NCBI GenBank assembly: GCA_029580855.1
Contig: JAKPQH010000008.1
Coordinates: 1-64,000, forward strand
From: a bacterium
GTDB taxonomy: Bacteria; Methylomirabilota; Methylomirabilia; Methylomirabilales; 2-02-FULL-66-22
Direction of reading: 5' to 3'
Length of the DNA: 64,000 bases
The position numbers and the translations under genes were made by a program. Under the pieces are notes generated by a model. That model had not been told where the DNA came from and did not search any database. It saw nothing but the letters and a program-made list of their open reading frames with translations. Below, in pieces: positions 51,405 to 60,275 of this stretch. How positions within the stretch are numbered: position 1 is the stretch's first letter; each line of letters starts with the position of its first letter.

Positions 51405-52208
51405 ATGTTGAAACCGGGATGGAAGCGAACGTTTTTCGGACTCACCCTTGCTGCCGTGTGTCTACTCATTGCCTTCCCCATCTTCTGGATCGCGCTGACC
51501 TCGCTCCGGCCCGCCTCGGAGGTATATTACGTCCACCGTGGTACGCACTTCACCTTACAGAATTACTTGGATGTCCTGGCAAAACCGGAGATCAAGCACG
51601 CCTTTTCCAACAGCGGGATGATCGCGACATTGGCAACCCTGCTGTCGCTGGCCGTGACCGTGACGAGCGGATACATGCTATCACGCTTCCGCGGGAAAAT
51701 GGCCAGCACGTGGTTTGGAACCATATACCTATTCCGGGCCATTCCGTACATTGCGTGGGTGCTCCCACTGTACGTCGTGGAGCAACGTCTGCGCATCCTG
51801 GATACCTATTTGGGGCTGCTGCTGCCGCACATGAGCGTCCACATCTGTTTCTTCTCGTGGCTGATGAAGGGCTTCTTCGACGGGATCGACGCCGACATGG
51901 AGTTTGCGGCGCAGATCGACGGCTGTTCGCGCTGGGGCGCGTTCTTCCGCGTGGCGCTGCCGCAGGCAGTCCCGGGTGTCGCCGCCCTGGCGATCCTGAC
52001 CTGGCTCTGGACCTGGAATGAGTTCCTGTTCGCCCTGATCCTGACCGGAAGCAGGACGCCCATGCTCACGGTAACCATGGCGCAGTTCGTCCACGAGCTG
52101 GGCATCGAATGGAACCTGATGAGCGCGACGGCCGTGATGGCGCTCGTGCCGGCGGCGCTGGTGACGCTGTTTGCCCAGGATTACGTGGTCAAAGGGCTAC
52201 GCGTATAG
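51405..52208 (+). CDS. ABC sugar importer permease (MalG-type)
   Basis: A 267-residue permease. Hydrophobic N-terminus (TFFGLTLAAVCLLIAFPIF) and EAA motif EFAAQIDGCSRWGAFFRVAL. Its partner gene is immediately upstream and the SDR follows 12 bases downstream. No ATPase subunit gene lies in the operon, so the importer presumably shares one encoded elsewhere. Confidence 0.93.
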   Translation: MLKPGWKRTFFGLTLAAVCLLIAFPIFWIALTSLRPASEVYYVHRGTHFTLQNYLDVLAKPEIKHAFSNSGMIATLATLLSLAVTVTSGYMLSRFRGKMASTWFGTIYLFRAIPYIAWVLPLYVVEQRLRILDTYLGLLLPHMSVHICFFSWLMKGFFDGIDADMEFAAQIDGCSRWGAFFRVALPQAVPGVAALAILTWLWTWNEFLFALILTGSRTPMLTVTMAQFVHELGIEWNLMSATAVMALVPAALVTLFAQDYVVKGLRV

Positions 52209-52220
52209 GAGGAGAATCTC

Positions 52221-52988
52221 GTGGGATCAGACGGACAGGTCGCGGTGGTCACGGGTGGGGCTGTGGGTATCGGCTATGCCATCGGACGGCGCTTGGCGAA
52301 TGCTGGCTATGATATCGCCATCGCCGATCGGGATGAGATGCAGGCGCGGCAGGCGGCCAGGGAAATTCGTGGGCTGGGTCGGCGCACGACGGTCGTTGTA
52401 GGCGACGTGGGAGATCGCGCCCAGGCGTTCGGCATGATGCAGGCGGCGGCGCGCGACCTCGGTGAAGTGGATCTCCTCGTGAATAACGCCGGGATCGCGG
52501 GCCTCGGTCCCCTGGTCAGCTTTCCCGAGGCGGACTGGCGGGAGCTCTTCCGGGTGAACGTGGACGGGGTCTTCTTCTGCTGTCAGGCGGTGCTGACTCC
52601 CATGATGGCGCGCCGACGGGGAAACATCGTGAATATCTCGTCCTGGAACGGAAAGCTGGGCGCGCCGAATTTCGGGGCCTACAGCGCAACCAAGGCGGCG
52701 GTGATCTCGCTCACGCAGGCCCTCGCCCGCGAGGTAGCCTCGCACGGCATTCGCGTGAACGCCGTGTGTCCGGGCATCGTGTCCGGGACACCCATGCGAA
52801 AGGTAGTGGAGCGCCAGGGGCAGGCGTTCGGGCTCCCTCCCTCCGCAGAGCGGGCCAAGACCATCCCTCTGGGGCGGCTGGCCACGCCGGAAGATATCGC
52901 TAACATGGTCGTGTTTCTGGCGTCTGACGAGGCTGCCTACATGACGGGCCAGGCGGTCAACGTGACCGGGGGCCTCTGGCTGCATTGA
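52221..52988 (+). CDS. Short-chain dehydrogenase/reductase
   Basis: A 255-residue SDR with intact motifs: TGGAVGIGYAIGRRLA, NNAGIAG, Ser in NISSW and YSATK. FabG-like end: TGQAVNVTGG. GTG at 52221 behind AGGAGGAG, 12 bases after the permease stop, so it is part of the importer operon. It probably oxidises or reduces a keto sugar or sugar acid formed from the imported saccharide. Confidence 0.92.
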   Translation: MGSDGQVAVVTGGAVGIGYAIGRRLANAGYDIAIADRDEMQARQAAREIRGLGRRTTVVVGDVGDRAQAFGMMQAAARDLGEVDLLVNNAGIAGLGPLVSFPEADWRELFRVNVDGVFFCCQAVLTPMMARRRGNIVNISSWNGKLGAPNFGAYSATKAAVISLTQALAREVASHGIRVNAVCPGIVSGTPMRKVVERQGQAFGLPPSAERAKTIPLGRLATPEDIANMVVFLASDEAAYMTGQAVNVTGGLWLH

Positions 52989-53007
52989 CTCCTGGGGAGG
53001 CGGCAAA

Positions 53008-54144
53008 ATGATCACCACTCGAACGGGGCCGCGGCCGTGCGACGAGGCGCTCGCGCTCGTCCGGCAGCGCGTGCGGAGCACGCTGGCGCAAGTCGCAGGC
53101 CGAGGCATCTTTCCCCACGCCGCACCCTCGGCGACGGGTGAGTGGGGGGGGACCCGGGAGGGCAACTGGACCAGCGGCTTTTGGGTAGGCCTCCTGTGGC
53201 ATGAGGCTGCGCTGAGCGGCGACACCCAGGATGCCGACGTCGCCACGGCCTGGACCCTCCGTCTGGCGCCCCACGTCCATCGCAAGACCCACGACATCGG
53301 GTTCGTTTTTGCCAGCTCGGCCGTGCTGGGGGCCGAGATCGGCGGGGTCGCCGCCTGCCGCGACCTGGCGCTCCGGGCCGCGGACGCCTTGGCCGGGATG
53401 TTTCACCCGACGGCCGGCGTGATTCCCATCGGCTCTCAAGCCGAAATCGGCGCGGGGCTGGACGACGTCACGATCGACTGCATGGTCAACCTCCCGCTCC
53501 TCTGGTGGGCGTGGAGGGCCACGGGCGAGGAGCGGTATCTCCGCGTCGCGCAGTCCCACGCCGGCCGAACCGCCCAATGGCACGTCAAGCCCGACGGCCG
53601 GATCATTCAATCCGTCCATTTTGACCCGGAAACCGGCCATCCCGTGAGAGAGGAGACACACCAGGGATCGGGAACGCAGGGGTGCTGGACCCGGGGACAG
53701 GCCTGGGGGGTGTACGGGTTCGCCTCGGCCTACCGTGCCACGAACGAGCCGCGCTTCCTCGAGGTCGCCGTCCGGACGGCGGATTACTACTTCGACCGGG
53801 CGGGGACCGACCTCGTGCCGTTCTACTGTTTTGACGACCCCGCCATCCCGGACGTCCCCCGGGATTCCTCGGCCGCGGCGATCACCGCCGCCGGGCTGCT
53901 GATACTCGCAGAGCACGCCCCGGAGGCGGCGGCCCGGTCCCGCTGTCTTGCTCGCGCGGACGTTCTGCTCTCGGCGATCGCGACGGGCTATCTCACCCCG
54001 GAACGCGAGGGGGATCCCCGCCCCCACGGCATGCTGCTCCACAGCTGCTACAACAGAAAAGCGGGCTGGGACACCGATCACGAGATCGTCTGGGGAAACT
54101 ATTTCCTGATGGAGGCACTCCGGGCGCGGGCCCGCCTGCGCTGA
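53008..54144 (+). CDS. Glycoside hydrolase family 88 (unsaturated glucuronyl hydrolase)
   Basis: A 378-residue alpha/alpha-barrel enzyme of GH88, which removes the 4,5-unsaturated uronic acid left by polysaccharide lyases by hydrating the double bond. TSGFWVGLLWHEA, THDIGFVF (catalytic Asp) and DDVTIDCMVNLPLLWWA (second Asp) are the family landmarks; the ending WDTDHEIVWGNYFLMEAL is typical. No signal peptide, so it acts in the cytoplasm. ATG at 53008 follows GGGGAGGCGG; 19 bases after the SDR stop. Places the operon in breakdown of pectin, ulvan or glycosaminoglycan fragments. Confidence 0.92.
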   Translation: MITTRTGPRPCDEALALVRQRVRSTLAQVAGRGIFPHAAPSATGEWGGTREGNWTSGFWVGLLWHEAALSGDTQDADVATAWTLRLAPHVHRKTHDIGFVFASSAVLGAEIGGVAACRDLALRAADALAGMFHPTAGVIPIGSQAEIGAGLDDVTIDCMVNLPLLWWAWRATGEERYLRVAQSHAGRTAQWHVKPDGRIIQSVHFDPETGHPVREETHQGSGTQGCWTRGQAWGVYGFASAYRATNEPRFLEVAVRTADYYFDRAGTDLVPFYCFDDPAIPDVPRDSSAAAITAAGLLILAEHAPEAAARSRCLARADVLLSAIATGYLTPEREGDPRPHGMLLHSCYNRKAGWDTDHEIVWGNYFLMEALRARARLR

Positions 54145-54208
54145 CGGGTGGGGCAGGCGCCCGTGTCCGGCGACAACGACCCGGGAGGGGGAGCGGAGGA
54201 GGTCGGGA

Positions 54209-55735
54209 ATGGCGCCACGGATTGTGACGGCGGCGGAAGCCGCGCAATTGATCCCGGACGGTGCGACCGTCGCCGTTTGCGGTTGCCTCTCCATGCTCGA
54301 GCCGGAGACCGTCCTGCGCGGGATCGAGGAACGCTTCCTGCGCGAGGGCCGGCCGCGGGATCTCACCGTCATCCATCCGGTGATGATCGGCAGCCACAAG
54401 GAGGGCGGGATCAACCGGCTGGCGCATGACGGTCTGATGCGGCGGGTGATCGGGGGCTCCTTTAGCATCTTTTCCGACTACGAGATCACCGGCATGATCC
54501 GAGACGACCGCGTGGAGGCGTACGGGCTCCCCATCGGGACGATCTTCCACTGGCTGCGCGAGAGCGGGGCGGGCCGTCCCGGCTTGTTCACCGATGTCGG
54601 CCTGGGGACGTACCTGGACCCGCGGATGGAGGGCGGGCGCGCCAATCGCGCCGCCGGCGCGGCGCTCAGCGAGATCGTTCGCGTCCGTGACCGCGAATAT
54701 CTCTTCTATCCCGCCCTGCACGTGGACGCGGCCATCATCCGCGGTACCTCGGCAGACTCCCAGGGGAACATTTCCGTGGAGCACGAGCCGGTCTCCCTGG
54801 GCATATTCACCCTGGCCGTCGCCGCCAAGCACTGCGGGGGCACGGTCATCGCCCAGGTGAAGCGCCGCGTGGAATCGGGAAGCGTCCACCCGCGCTTGAC
54901 CATCGTGCCCGGCCGCCTGGTGGACGCCATCGTGGTCGATCCGGAGCAGCCCCAGATGGTCGTCGGCGAGCGGCCCGAGATTGCGGGAGAAGTGCGGGTC
55001 CTCTTGCAGCCCGAGCCCGTGCCCGCAACGATTGCCGCGACCATCGCCCGCCGCGCGATACGCGAGTTCAAGGACGGGCAGCTGGTGAATCTGGGATACG
55101 GGGTGCCGGCGCTGATCCCCGCTCTCGGATTCGCGGATCGCCTGCACGAGCGCGTCGCCTTCAGCATCGAGCACGGCCCCGTGGGAGGCCTGCCCGACGG
55201 CATGGCCACTTTCGGCCCCAGCGCCAACCCGGACATCATCATGGACTCCACCTTTGTGTTCGACATGTACGACGGCGGCCTGCTGGACGTCACCGCGCTG
55301 GGGCTCGCGCAGGTGGACCGGCACGGGAACGTCAATGTCAGCCGGTTTGCCCATATGGTGCCCGGGAGCGGGGGATTCTGCCACATCTGCCATCGGACCA
55401 AGAAGATCCTCTTCTGCGGCACGTTCACCGCCGGAGGACTCGAGGCGGAGTTCGCGAATGGCCGCCTCACCATCCGCCGCGAGGGCAAGGTCAAGAAGTT
55501 CGTCTCGCAAGTCGAGCAGATCACCCTGTCCGGTGACGCCGCCCGGGCCAAGGGACAAGAGGTGCTGTACATCACCGAGCGCGCGGTGTTCCGTTTGGCG
55601 CCGGAGGGGTTGGCGCTGGTCGAAGTAGCCCCCGGCATCGACCCGGCGACGCACATCCTCCCCCAGATGGAGTTCCCGGTTGCCGTCCCGGCCGGGCTCC
55701 CCGTGATGGACCCCGGACTCTTCGGCGCGACATGA
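54209..55735 (+). CDS. Family I CoA-transferase (acetate/propionate CoA-transferase type)
   Basis: A 508-residue fused CoA-transferase with both alpha and beta halves in one chain, as in YdiF or propionate CoA-transferase. N-terminal IPDGATVAVCGCLSMLEPE, and in the second half VNLGYGVPALIPAL and FSIEHGPVGGLPDG, where the Glu forms the covalent CoA thioester. It exchanges CoA between acyl-CoA and a carboxylic acid. ATG at 54209 behind GGAGGAGGT. With the following acyl-CoA ligase it may activate an acid end product. Confidence 0.92.
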   Translation: MAPRIVTAAEAAQLIPDGATVAVCGCLSMLEPETVLRGIEERFLREGRPRDLTVIHPVMIGSHKEGGINRLAHDGLMRRVIGGSFSIFSDYEITGMIRDDRVEAYGLPIGTIFHWLRESGAGRPGLFTDVGLGTYLDPRMEGGRANRAAGAALSEIVRVRDREYLFYPALHVDAAIIRGTSADSQGNISVEHEPVSLGIFTLAVAAKHCGGTVIAQVKRRVESGSVHPRLTIVPGRLVDAIVVDPEQPQMVVGERPEIAGEVRVLLQPEPVPATIAATIARRAIREFKDGQLVNLGYGVPALIPALGFADRLHERVAFSIEHGPVGGLPDGMATFGPSANPDIIMDSTFVFDMYDGGLLDVTALGLAQVDRHGNVNVSRFAHMVPGSGGFCHICHRTKKILFCGTFTAGGLEAEFANGRLTIRREGKVKKFVSQVEQITLSGDAARAKGQEVLYITERAVFRLAPEGLALVEVAPGIDPATHILPQMEFPVAVPAGLPVMDPGLFGAT

Positions 55736-55789
55736 GCGGCGTCCGGTTGCGGCCGCGGCGTGGGGCGATTCCGCGCAGTGAGTAGGCGT

Positions 55790-57349
55790 ATGGATCCGTA
55801 TCATGCCACGGTGAATTGCGTGCTGGACGCCATGGTCGCGTCTCAGGGCGAACGTCCGGCGGTCCTGTTCCAGGACCAGGGCCTGACGTACCGGGAGCTC
55901 CAACGGGACGCCAACCGGCTGGCGGGCGGGCTGGCGGCCTGCGGGCTGACCAAGGGTGACCGCATCGCCGTCTGGTTGCCGAGCGGCCTGGACTGGGTGC
56001 GGCTGCAGTTCGCCTCGGCGCGGCTGGGTCTCGTGCTCGTCCCGCTCAGCACGCGATTCAAAGCGGCCGAGGCGGAGTACACCCTGCGCCAGTCGGATGC
56101 GGAGGCCCTGGTCCTCCCCGATGACTGGCACGGGATCGATTTTCTGGATCGCCTCGGTCCGGTGGCACCCGACCGGTTTCCGGCGCTGCGCCACCTCATC
56201 GTCAGGGGGGCGCGTCGGCCGCCGGGTGCGCTCGCCTTCGAAGAGCTGGCCACCCACACCGCGCCAGGACCGTGGCCCCCCGTCCGGCCGGAAGACCCGG
56301 CGCTCATGCTGTATACGTCGGGCACCACCGGTTTTCCCAAGGGGGCCGTGCTGACCCATCGGAACATCGTATACAACGCTTTCCATATGGCTCGACGCCA
56401 GCACGTCACACCCGCGGACCGATTGCTCGTGGCGCCGCCGCTCTTTCACGTCTTCGGGTGCGTGAACGGTGTCATCGGGTATCTGACCCACGGCGCCAGC
56501 GTCGTGGTGCAGGAGATCTTCGAGCCCGGCGAAACCCTGGCGCTTATCGAACGGCACCGCTGCACGGCCCTCTACTCCACGACGACGATGTTTCAGATGC
56601 TGCTCGAACAGCCGGGTCTGGCCTCGTGCGATCGGCGCTCGCTCCGGACCGGCATGATCGGCAGCATGCCCGTGCCGGAGACGGTCATGCGGGCCGTCGT
56701 CGAGCGGCTCGGCGCGTCGGAGATCGTCAACAGCTATGGGCAGACCGAGGCCCCCGTCAGCCTGCTCAACGAGGCCGGCGTGGGGCTCGCCGTCTTGCTC
56801 AAAGGGGTCGGCCCCCCCCTTCCGGGCGTCGAGCTGCGGCTCGTAAACCCGGCGTCCGGCGAACCGGTATCGTCCGGGGAAGACGGCGAGATCTGCGTCC
56901 GCGGTCCGCATGTCATGCAGGGATACCACCGCGCGCCGGAGAAGACGGCGGAGGCCATCGACGCCGAGGGCTGGCTGCACTCGGGAGATTTGGCGCGCGA
57001 GGTGGGCGACGGGCTGTACCGGATCACGGGTCGGCTGAAGGATATGTACATCAACGGCGGGCTCAAGGTCTATCCCGCCGAGGTGGAGAACGTCCTCTAC
57101 CGGCACCCCGCCGTGCTCCAGGTCGCCATCGTCGGCGTGCCCGAGCCGCGCCTGGGAGAGGTTGGGCACGCGTTCGTCCGGCAGCGGCCGGGGGTGCCCG
57201 TGGACGCCGCAGCCCTCATCGCCTTCGTCCGCGACCGGCTGGCCGGCTACAAGGTCCCCCGGGCGGTCACGTTTGTGGACAGTTTCCCGCTCACGCCCAA
57301 CGGCAAGATCCAGAAATTCCGGCTGCGCGAGATGGCACGCGGCGAATAA
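55790..57349 (+). CDS. AMP-forming acyl-CoA synthetase
   Basis: A 519-residue adenylate-forming ligase. The P-loop-like core motif is YTSGTTGFPKG; SYGQTEAP is the A5 motif; GLHSGDL-like GWLHSGDLA and the hinge GRLKDMYINGGLKVYPAEVE follow; the C-terminal lysine is in PNGKIQKFRL. It activates a carboxylic acid to its CoA thioester with ATP. ATG at 55790; an upstream start at 55760 is weaker. It lies 54 bases after the CoA-transferase stop and may form an operon with it. Confidence 0.92.
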   Translation: MDPYHATVNCVLDAMVASQGERPAVLFQDQGLTYRELQRDANRLAGGLAACGLTKGDRIAVWLPSGLDWVRLQFASARLGLVLVPLSTRFKAAEAEYTLRQSDAEALVLPDDWHGIDFLDRLGPVAPDRFPALRHLIVRGARRPPGALAFEELATHTAPGPWPPVRPEDPALMLYTSGTTGFPKGAVLTHRNIVYNAFHMARRQHVTPADRLLVAPPLFHVFGCVNGVIGYLTHGASVVVQEIFEPGETLALIERHRCTALYSTTTMFQMLLEQPGLASCDRRSLRTGMIGSMPVPETVMRAVVERLGASEIVNSYGQTEAPVSLLNEAGVGLAVLLKGVGPPLPGVELRLVNPASGEPVSSGEDGEICVRGPHVMQGYHRAPEKTAEAIDAEGWLHSGDLAREVGDGLYRITGRLKDMYINGGLKVYPAEVENVLYRHPAVLQVAIVGVPEPRLGEVGHAFVRQRPGVPVDAAALIAFVRDRLAGYKVPRAVTFVDSFPLTPNGKIQKFRLREMARGE

Positions 57350-57352
57350 TCC

Positions 57353-57374
57353 GCGCGGGCGACGGGCCCCGCGC
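57353..57374. terminator. Small GC-rich stem-loop in convergent junction
   Basis: GCGCGGG (57353-57359) and CCCGCGC (57368-57374) form a 7-bp stem just after the acyl-CoA synthetase stop, between convergent genes. No T-run; a weak candidate. Confidence 0.35.
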
Positions 57375-57393
57375 CCCGGTTGACCGCACCGGG

Positions 57394-58416
57394 TCAGGCG
57401 AACCACAGGTCGGGCAGCGTGTAGCCGTCGCGGAACGGGTCGGTAGGATCCAGCCCATACTGGAAGACGCCGGTGATCCAGGCCCGCCCCGCGATGGTCA
57501 CCGAGACGGCGCGGTGGGGTCCGACGCGCGTTTCCGCGGCGATCCCGGCCTCGAAGGTCGAGCCGACGATGGAGGCGTGCGTGAAACCCTCCCCCACGGC
57601 GATCCGCCCCTTGGCGTGCAGCGCCGCCAGCCGGGCCGTCGTTCCCGTCCCGCACGGGCTGCGGTCGATGCGCCCCGGGGAGACGATGACCGCGTTCCGG
57701 CTGGCGGCGCCCGGACCCTCGAACGGCATGGCGAACTCGGTGAACGTGATGGTCCGGATGTGCGGGTTCTCGGGGTGCACGACGGGGAGCTGTTCCGCGG
57801 CGGCCGCCTTGATCTTCTGGCCCACGGCGACCAGGTCCCTCGCCTCGTGCGGCTTGACCTCGAACCCCAGCGCGGGTGCGTCGACGATGGCAAAGAAGGC
57901 GCCCCCGTACGCCACATCCACCGTGACCGTGCCCAGACCCGGCACCTCCACCGGGGTGTCCAGGTGCGTCGCGAAGGCGGGCACGTTCGTGAACTGGACG
58001 CGGAGGACCTGGCCCCCGCGGCACGTCGCCACGACCGGGACCAGACCCGCGGGACTTTCCAGGACGAGATGCGTCTCCGGCTCCCGCATGGGCACCATGC
58101 CGGTCTCGAGCAGGACGGTTGCCGTGCAGATCGTGTTGGACCCGGACATGGGCGGATAGTCCGACGATTCCATGATGATGAAACCGGCGTGCGCGCGCGG
58201 GTCGCGGGCCGGCACCACGAGGTTGATGCAGAGGGTCGGTTTGCCACGCGGCTCGAAGAGCAGCCACCGGCGGAGCCAGTCCCCTTCGGTCTCGAGCCAA
58301 CGTTTTTGTTCGAAGACGGTGGCGCCCGGGGGCGGGAGCACGCCGCCGACGATCACGTCGTTCTCCTCGCCGCCGACGTGCGCGCCGACGACCGTGATGG
58401 TGCGTTCAAAACGCAT
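57394..58416 (-). CDS. Proline racemase-family enzyme with Ser/Cys catalytic pair
   Basis: A 340-residue member of the proline racemase/hydroxyproline epimerase/trans-3-hydroxyproline dehydratase family. The first catalytic position, usually Cys or Thr (CGH or TGH context), reads PPMSGSNTICTATV, a Ser. The second is the usual DRSPCGTGTTARL Cys. Ser/Cys members act on hydroxyproline-type imino acids as epimerases or dehydratases. ATG at 58416 with CAGGAGG upstream. The Ldh2-family gene and ProC-like gene nearby support imino-acid metabolism. Confidence 0.88.
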   Translation of the reverse strand: MRFERTITVVGAHVGGEENDVIVGGVLPPPGATVFEQKRWLETEGDWLRRWLLFEPRGKPTLCINLVVPARDPRAHAGFIIMESSDYPPMSGSNTICTATVLLETGMVPMREPETHLVLESPAGLVPVVATCRGGQVLRVQFTNVPAFATHLDTPVEVPGLGTVTVDVAYGGAFFAIVDAPALGFEVKPHEARDLVAVGQKIKAAAAEQLPVVHPENPHIRTITFTEFAMPFEGPGAASRNAVIVSPGRIDRSPCGTGTTARLAALHAKGRIAVGEGFTHASIVGSTFEAGIAAETRVGPHRAVSVTIAGRAWITGVFQYGLDPTDPFRDGYTLPDLWFA

Positions 58417-58525
58417 GGCTGTCGCCTCCTGTGCCGCCGGCGCCCGTCGCGCCGTCCCGGGGTTGGGGATGCCGCATGATCACCTGCGCCGGTCTTGTCT
58501 CGCACCGTTGTGGAGGGTACCGGAA

Positions 58526-59266
58526 GTGTTCAGACTCGATGGAAAGAAGGTCGTCGTCATCGGTGGATCGGCCGGCATGGGGTTGGCGACGGCGGAGTTG
58601 GCCATGGAATGCGGCGCCGACGCCGTCATCGCAGCGCGCAATCCCGAGCGGCTGGCGGCCGCCGCGCAGCGGCTCGCCGCCCGCGGCGACCGACCCGTGC
58701 CCTGGCAGGCGCTGGCGATCGAGGATCGCCCCGCGGTTGCCGCCTTCCTGCACACGCATGCCCCGTTCGATCATCTCGTCCTCCCCGGCTCCACGGTGAA
58801 GCCGCTGCGCTACGACGAGCTCTCGGACGCCAACGCGCGCGAGGCGTTCGACAGCAAGTTCTGGGGGCCGTTCTGGGCGGCGTACGATGCCCGCGCATCG
58901 ATGCGCCGCGGCGGCAGCGTGGTGTTTTTCAGCGGGGTGGCCGCCGAGCGGCCGGTCAAGGGCTACGTCCTGGGGGCGTGCATCAACGGGGCGCTCAACG
59001 CCGCGGTGCGCTCGCTGGCGCTGGAGTTCGGCCCGCTCGGGCTCCGCTGCAACGTCATCGCCCCCAGCCTCGTCGACACCCCGCTGCTCGACGCGCTGCA
59101 CGCGGACGACAAGGACGAGCGCTGCCGCGCCCTCGCCGCTCGGCTGCCGGTCGGCCGTATCGGCACCGCCGGGGAGGCGGCCATGGCGGCGGTGTTCCTG
59201 ATGGCCAACGGGTATATCGACGGCCAGGTGCTCGGTCTCGATGGCGGACACCTGTCGATCCCCTGA
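58526..59266 (+). CDS. Short-chain dehydrogenase-like protein without the YxxxK pair
   Basis: A 246-residue SDR. The nucleotide motif is IGGSAGMGLATAE; the structural region DHLVLPGST replaces NNAG. The catalytic Ser is present (FFSGVAAE), but the Tyr-x-x-x-Lys is not: after it the sequence reads GYVLGACINGALNAA, with no lysine. Similar SDRs occur widely and may be atypical reductases. GTG at 58526 with GGAGGGTACC upstream. Divergent from the proline racemase-like gene; upstream of the ProC-like gene on the same strand. Confidence 0.8.
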   Translation: MFRLDGKKVVVIGGSAGMGLATAELAMECGADAVIAARNPERLAAAAQRLAARGDRPVPWQALAIEDRPAVAAFLHTHAPFDHLVLPGSTVKPLRYDELSDANAREAFDSKFWGPFWAAYDARASMRRGGSVVFFSGVAAERPVKGYVLGACINGALNAAVRSLALEFGPLGLRCNVIAPSLVDTPLLDALHADDKDERCRALAARLPVGRIGTAGEAAMAAVFLMANGYIDGQVLGLDGGHLSIP

Positions 59267-59340
59267 GGTCGTCCGGCGTCTGGGCACCTCGGCGCAGTCC
59301 CGTGGCCCGGGGGCGGCCTGCAAGCCGCAGGGGAGGGCTC

Positions 59341-60126
59341 ATGTCTGACGCGATCGGATTCATTGGCGTCGGCAGCATCGCCACCGCCGCCGTCGAGGGC
59401 CTGGTGACGGCTCCGGGGGCGGCGCCGCACGTCCTGCTGTCCCCGCGCAACGCCGCGAAGTCGAGAGCCCTGTCCGAGCGGTTCGCGACGGTTGCCGTCG
59501 CGGAGAGCAATCAGGCCGTGCTCGACGGCAGTGGCACGGTGTTCCTGTGCCTCCGGCCCCAGGCAGCCGCCGAGGCGCTTCGCCCGTTGCGGTTCCATCC
59601 CCGCCACACCATCGTGTCGCTGGTCCCGCTTCCCCTGTCGGCCCTGGCGTCTCTGCTGCGCCCGGCGCAGCGCGCCGTGCGGGCCCTGGTGCTTCCCACG
59701 TGCACCGAACGCCTCCAGGCGATTCCGTATTGGCCCGAGGTGGGCGAACTGCACCCCCTGCTGGAGCGGCTCGGGGCCCCCTTGCCCCTCCGGAACGAGC
59801 GCGAACTAAACGCCCTGTGGGCCTCCACCGCGACCATCTCCGCCTTCTACGCCTTCCTGGAAACCGTCGCTGACTGGGCCGCCGCGCGCGGTGCCGCGCC
59901 CACCGCCGCGGTGGACTACACGGCGGGGATGGCCCATGCCTTGGCTCGCATCGCGTTGGTGGACGGGACGGACCGCTTCGCTCGGCTCTCGCGCGAAGCC
60001 GCCACACCCGGCGGCCTCAACGAGCAGGTCGTGGGCGCGCTCCGCACCCGCGGGGCGTACGTCCACCTCCGTGACGCCCTCGACGCCGTCCTGGCCCGGA
60101 TCGAGGGGGTGCCGCCGATTGCGTGA
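59341..60126 (+). CDS. ProC-like pyrroline-5-carboxylate reductase family protein
   Basis: A 261-residue dehydrogenase of the P5C reductase superfamily. N-terminal FIGVGSIATAAVEGL is the NADP site. The region LSPRNAAKSRALSERF and GTVFLCLRPQAAAEAL fit. The C-terminal dimer domain has GMAHALARIALV and AATPGGLNEQVVGAL, equivalent to the TPGG-x-T block of P5CR. It should reduce a cyclic imine to an imino acid such as proline. ATG at 59341 behind GGGGAGGG. 74 bases after the SDR. Confidence 0.85.
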   Translation: MSDAIGFIGVGSIATAAVEGLVTAPGAAPHVLLSPRNAAKSRALSERFATVAVAESNQAVLDGSGTVFLCLRPQAAAEALRPLRFHPRHTIVSLVPLPLSALASLLRPAQRAVRALVLPTCTERLQAIPYWPEVGELHPLLERLGAPLPLRNERELNALWASTATISAFYAFLETVADWAAARGAAPTAAVDYTAGMAHALARIALVDGTDRFARLSREAATPGGLNEQVVGALRTRGAYVHLRDALDAVLARIEGVPPIA

Positions 60127-60275
60127 GTGCGCCCCGTCCTTCCGGTGACCGCACGCCAGGTTCGACCCCGCCGGCTCTTGCGAAAAGCCGGTGGATCGCC
60201 TGCGGACGTCACGCACAAGGCTCGCCGCCCGACGGCGCCGCGGGTTGCTTCAATTGCTGCCGTTGGGGGCGGTCG

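Noticed and set aside
53993-58300. A 1,435-residue open frame on the minus strand
   Set aside because: It is antisense to the GH88, CoA-transferase and ligase genes, has low-complexity composition and no recognisable domain: a GC shadow.
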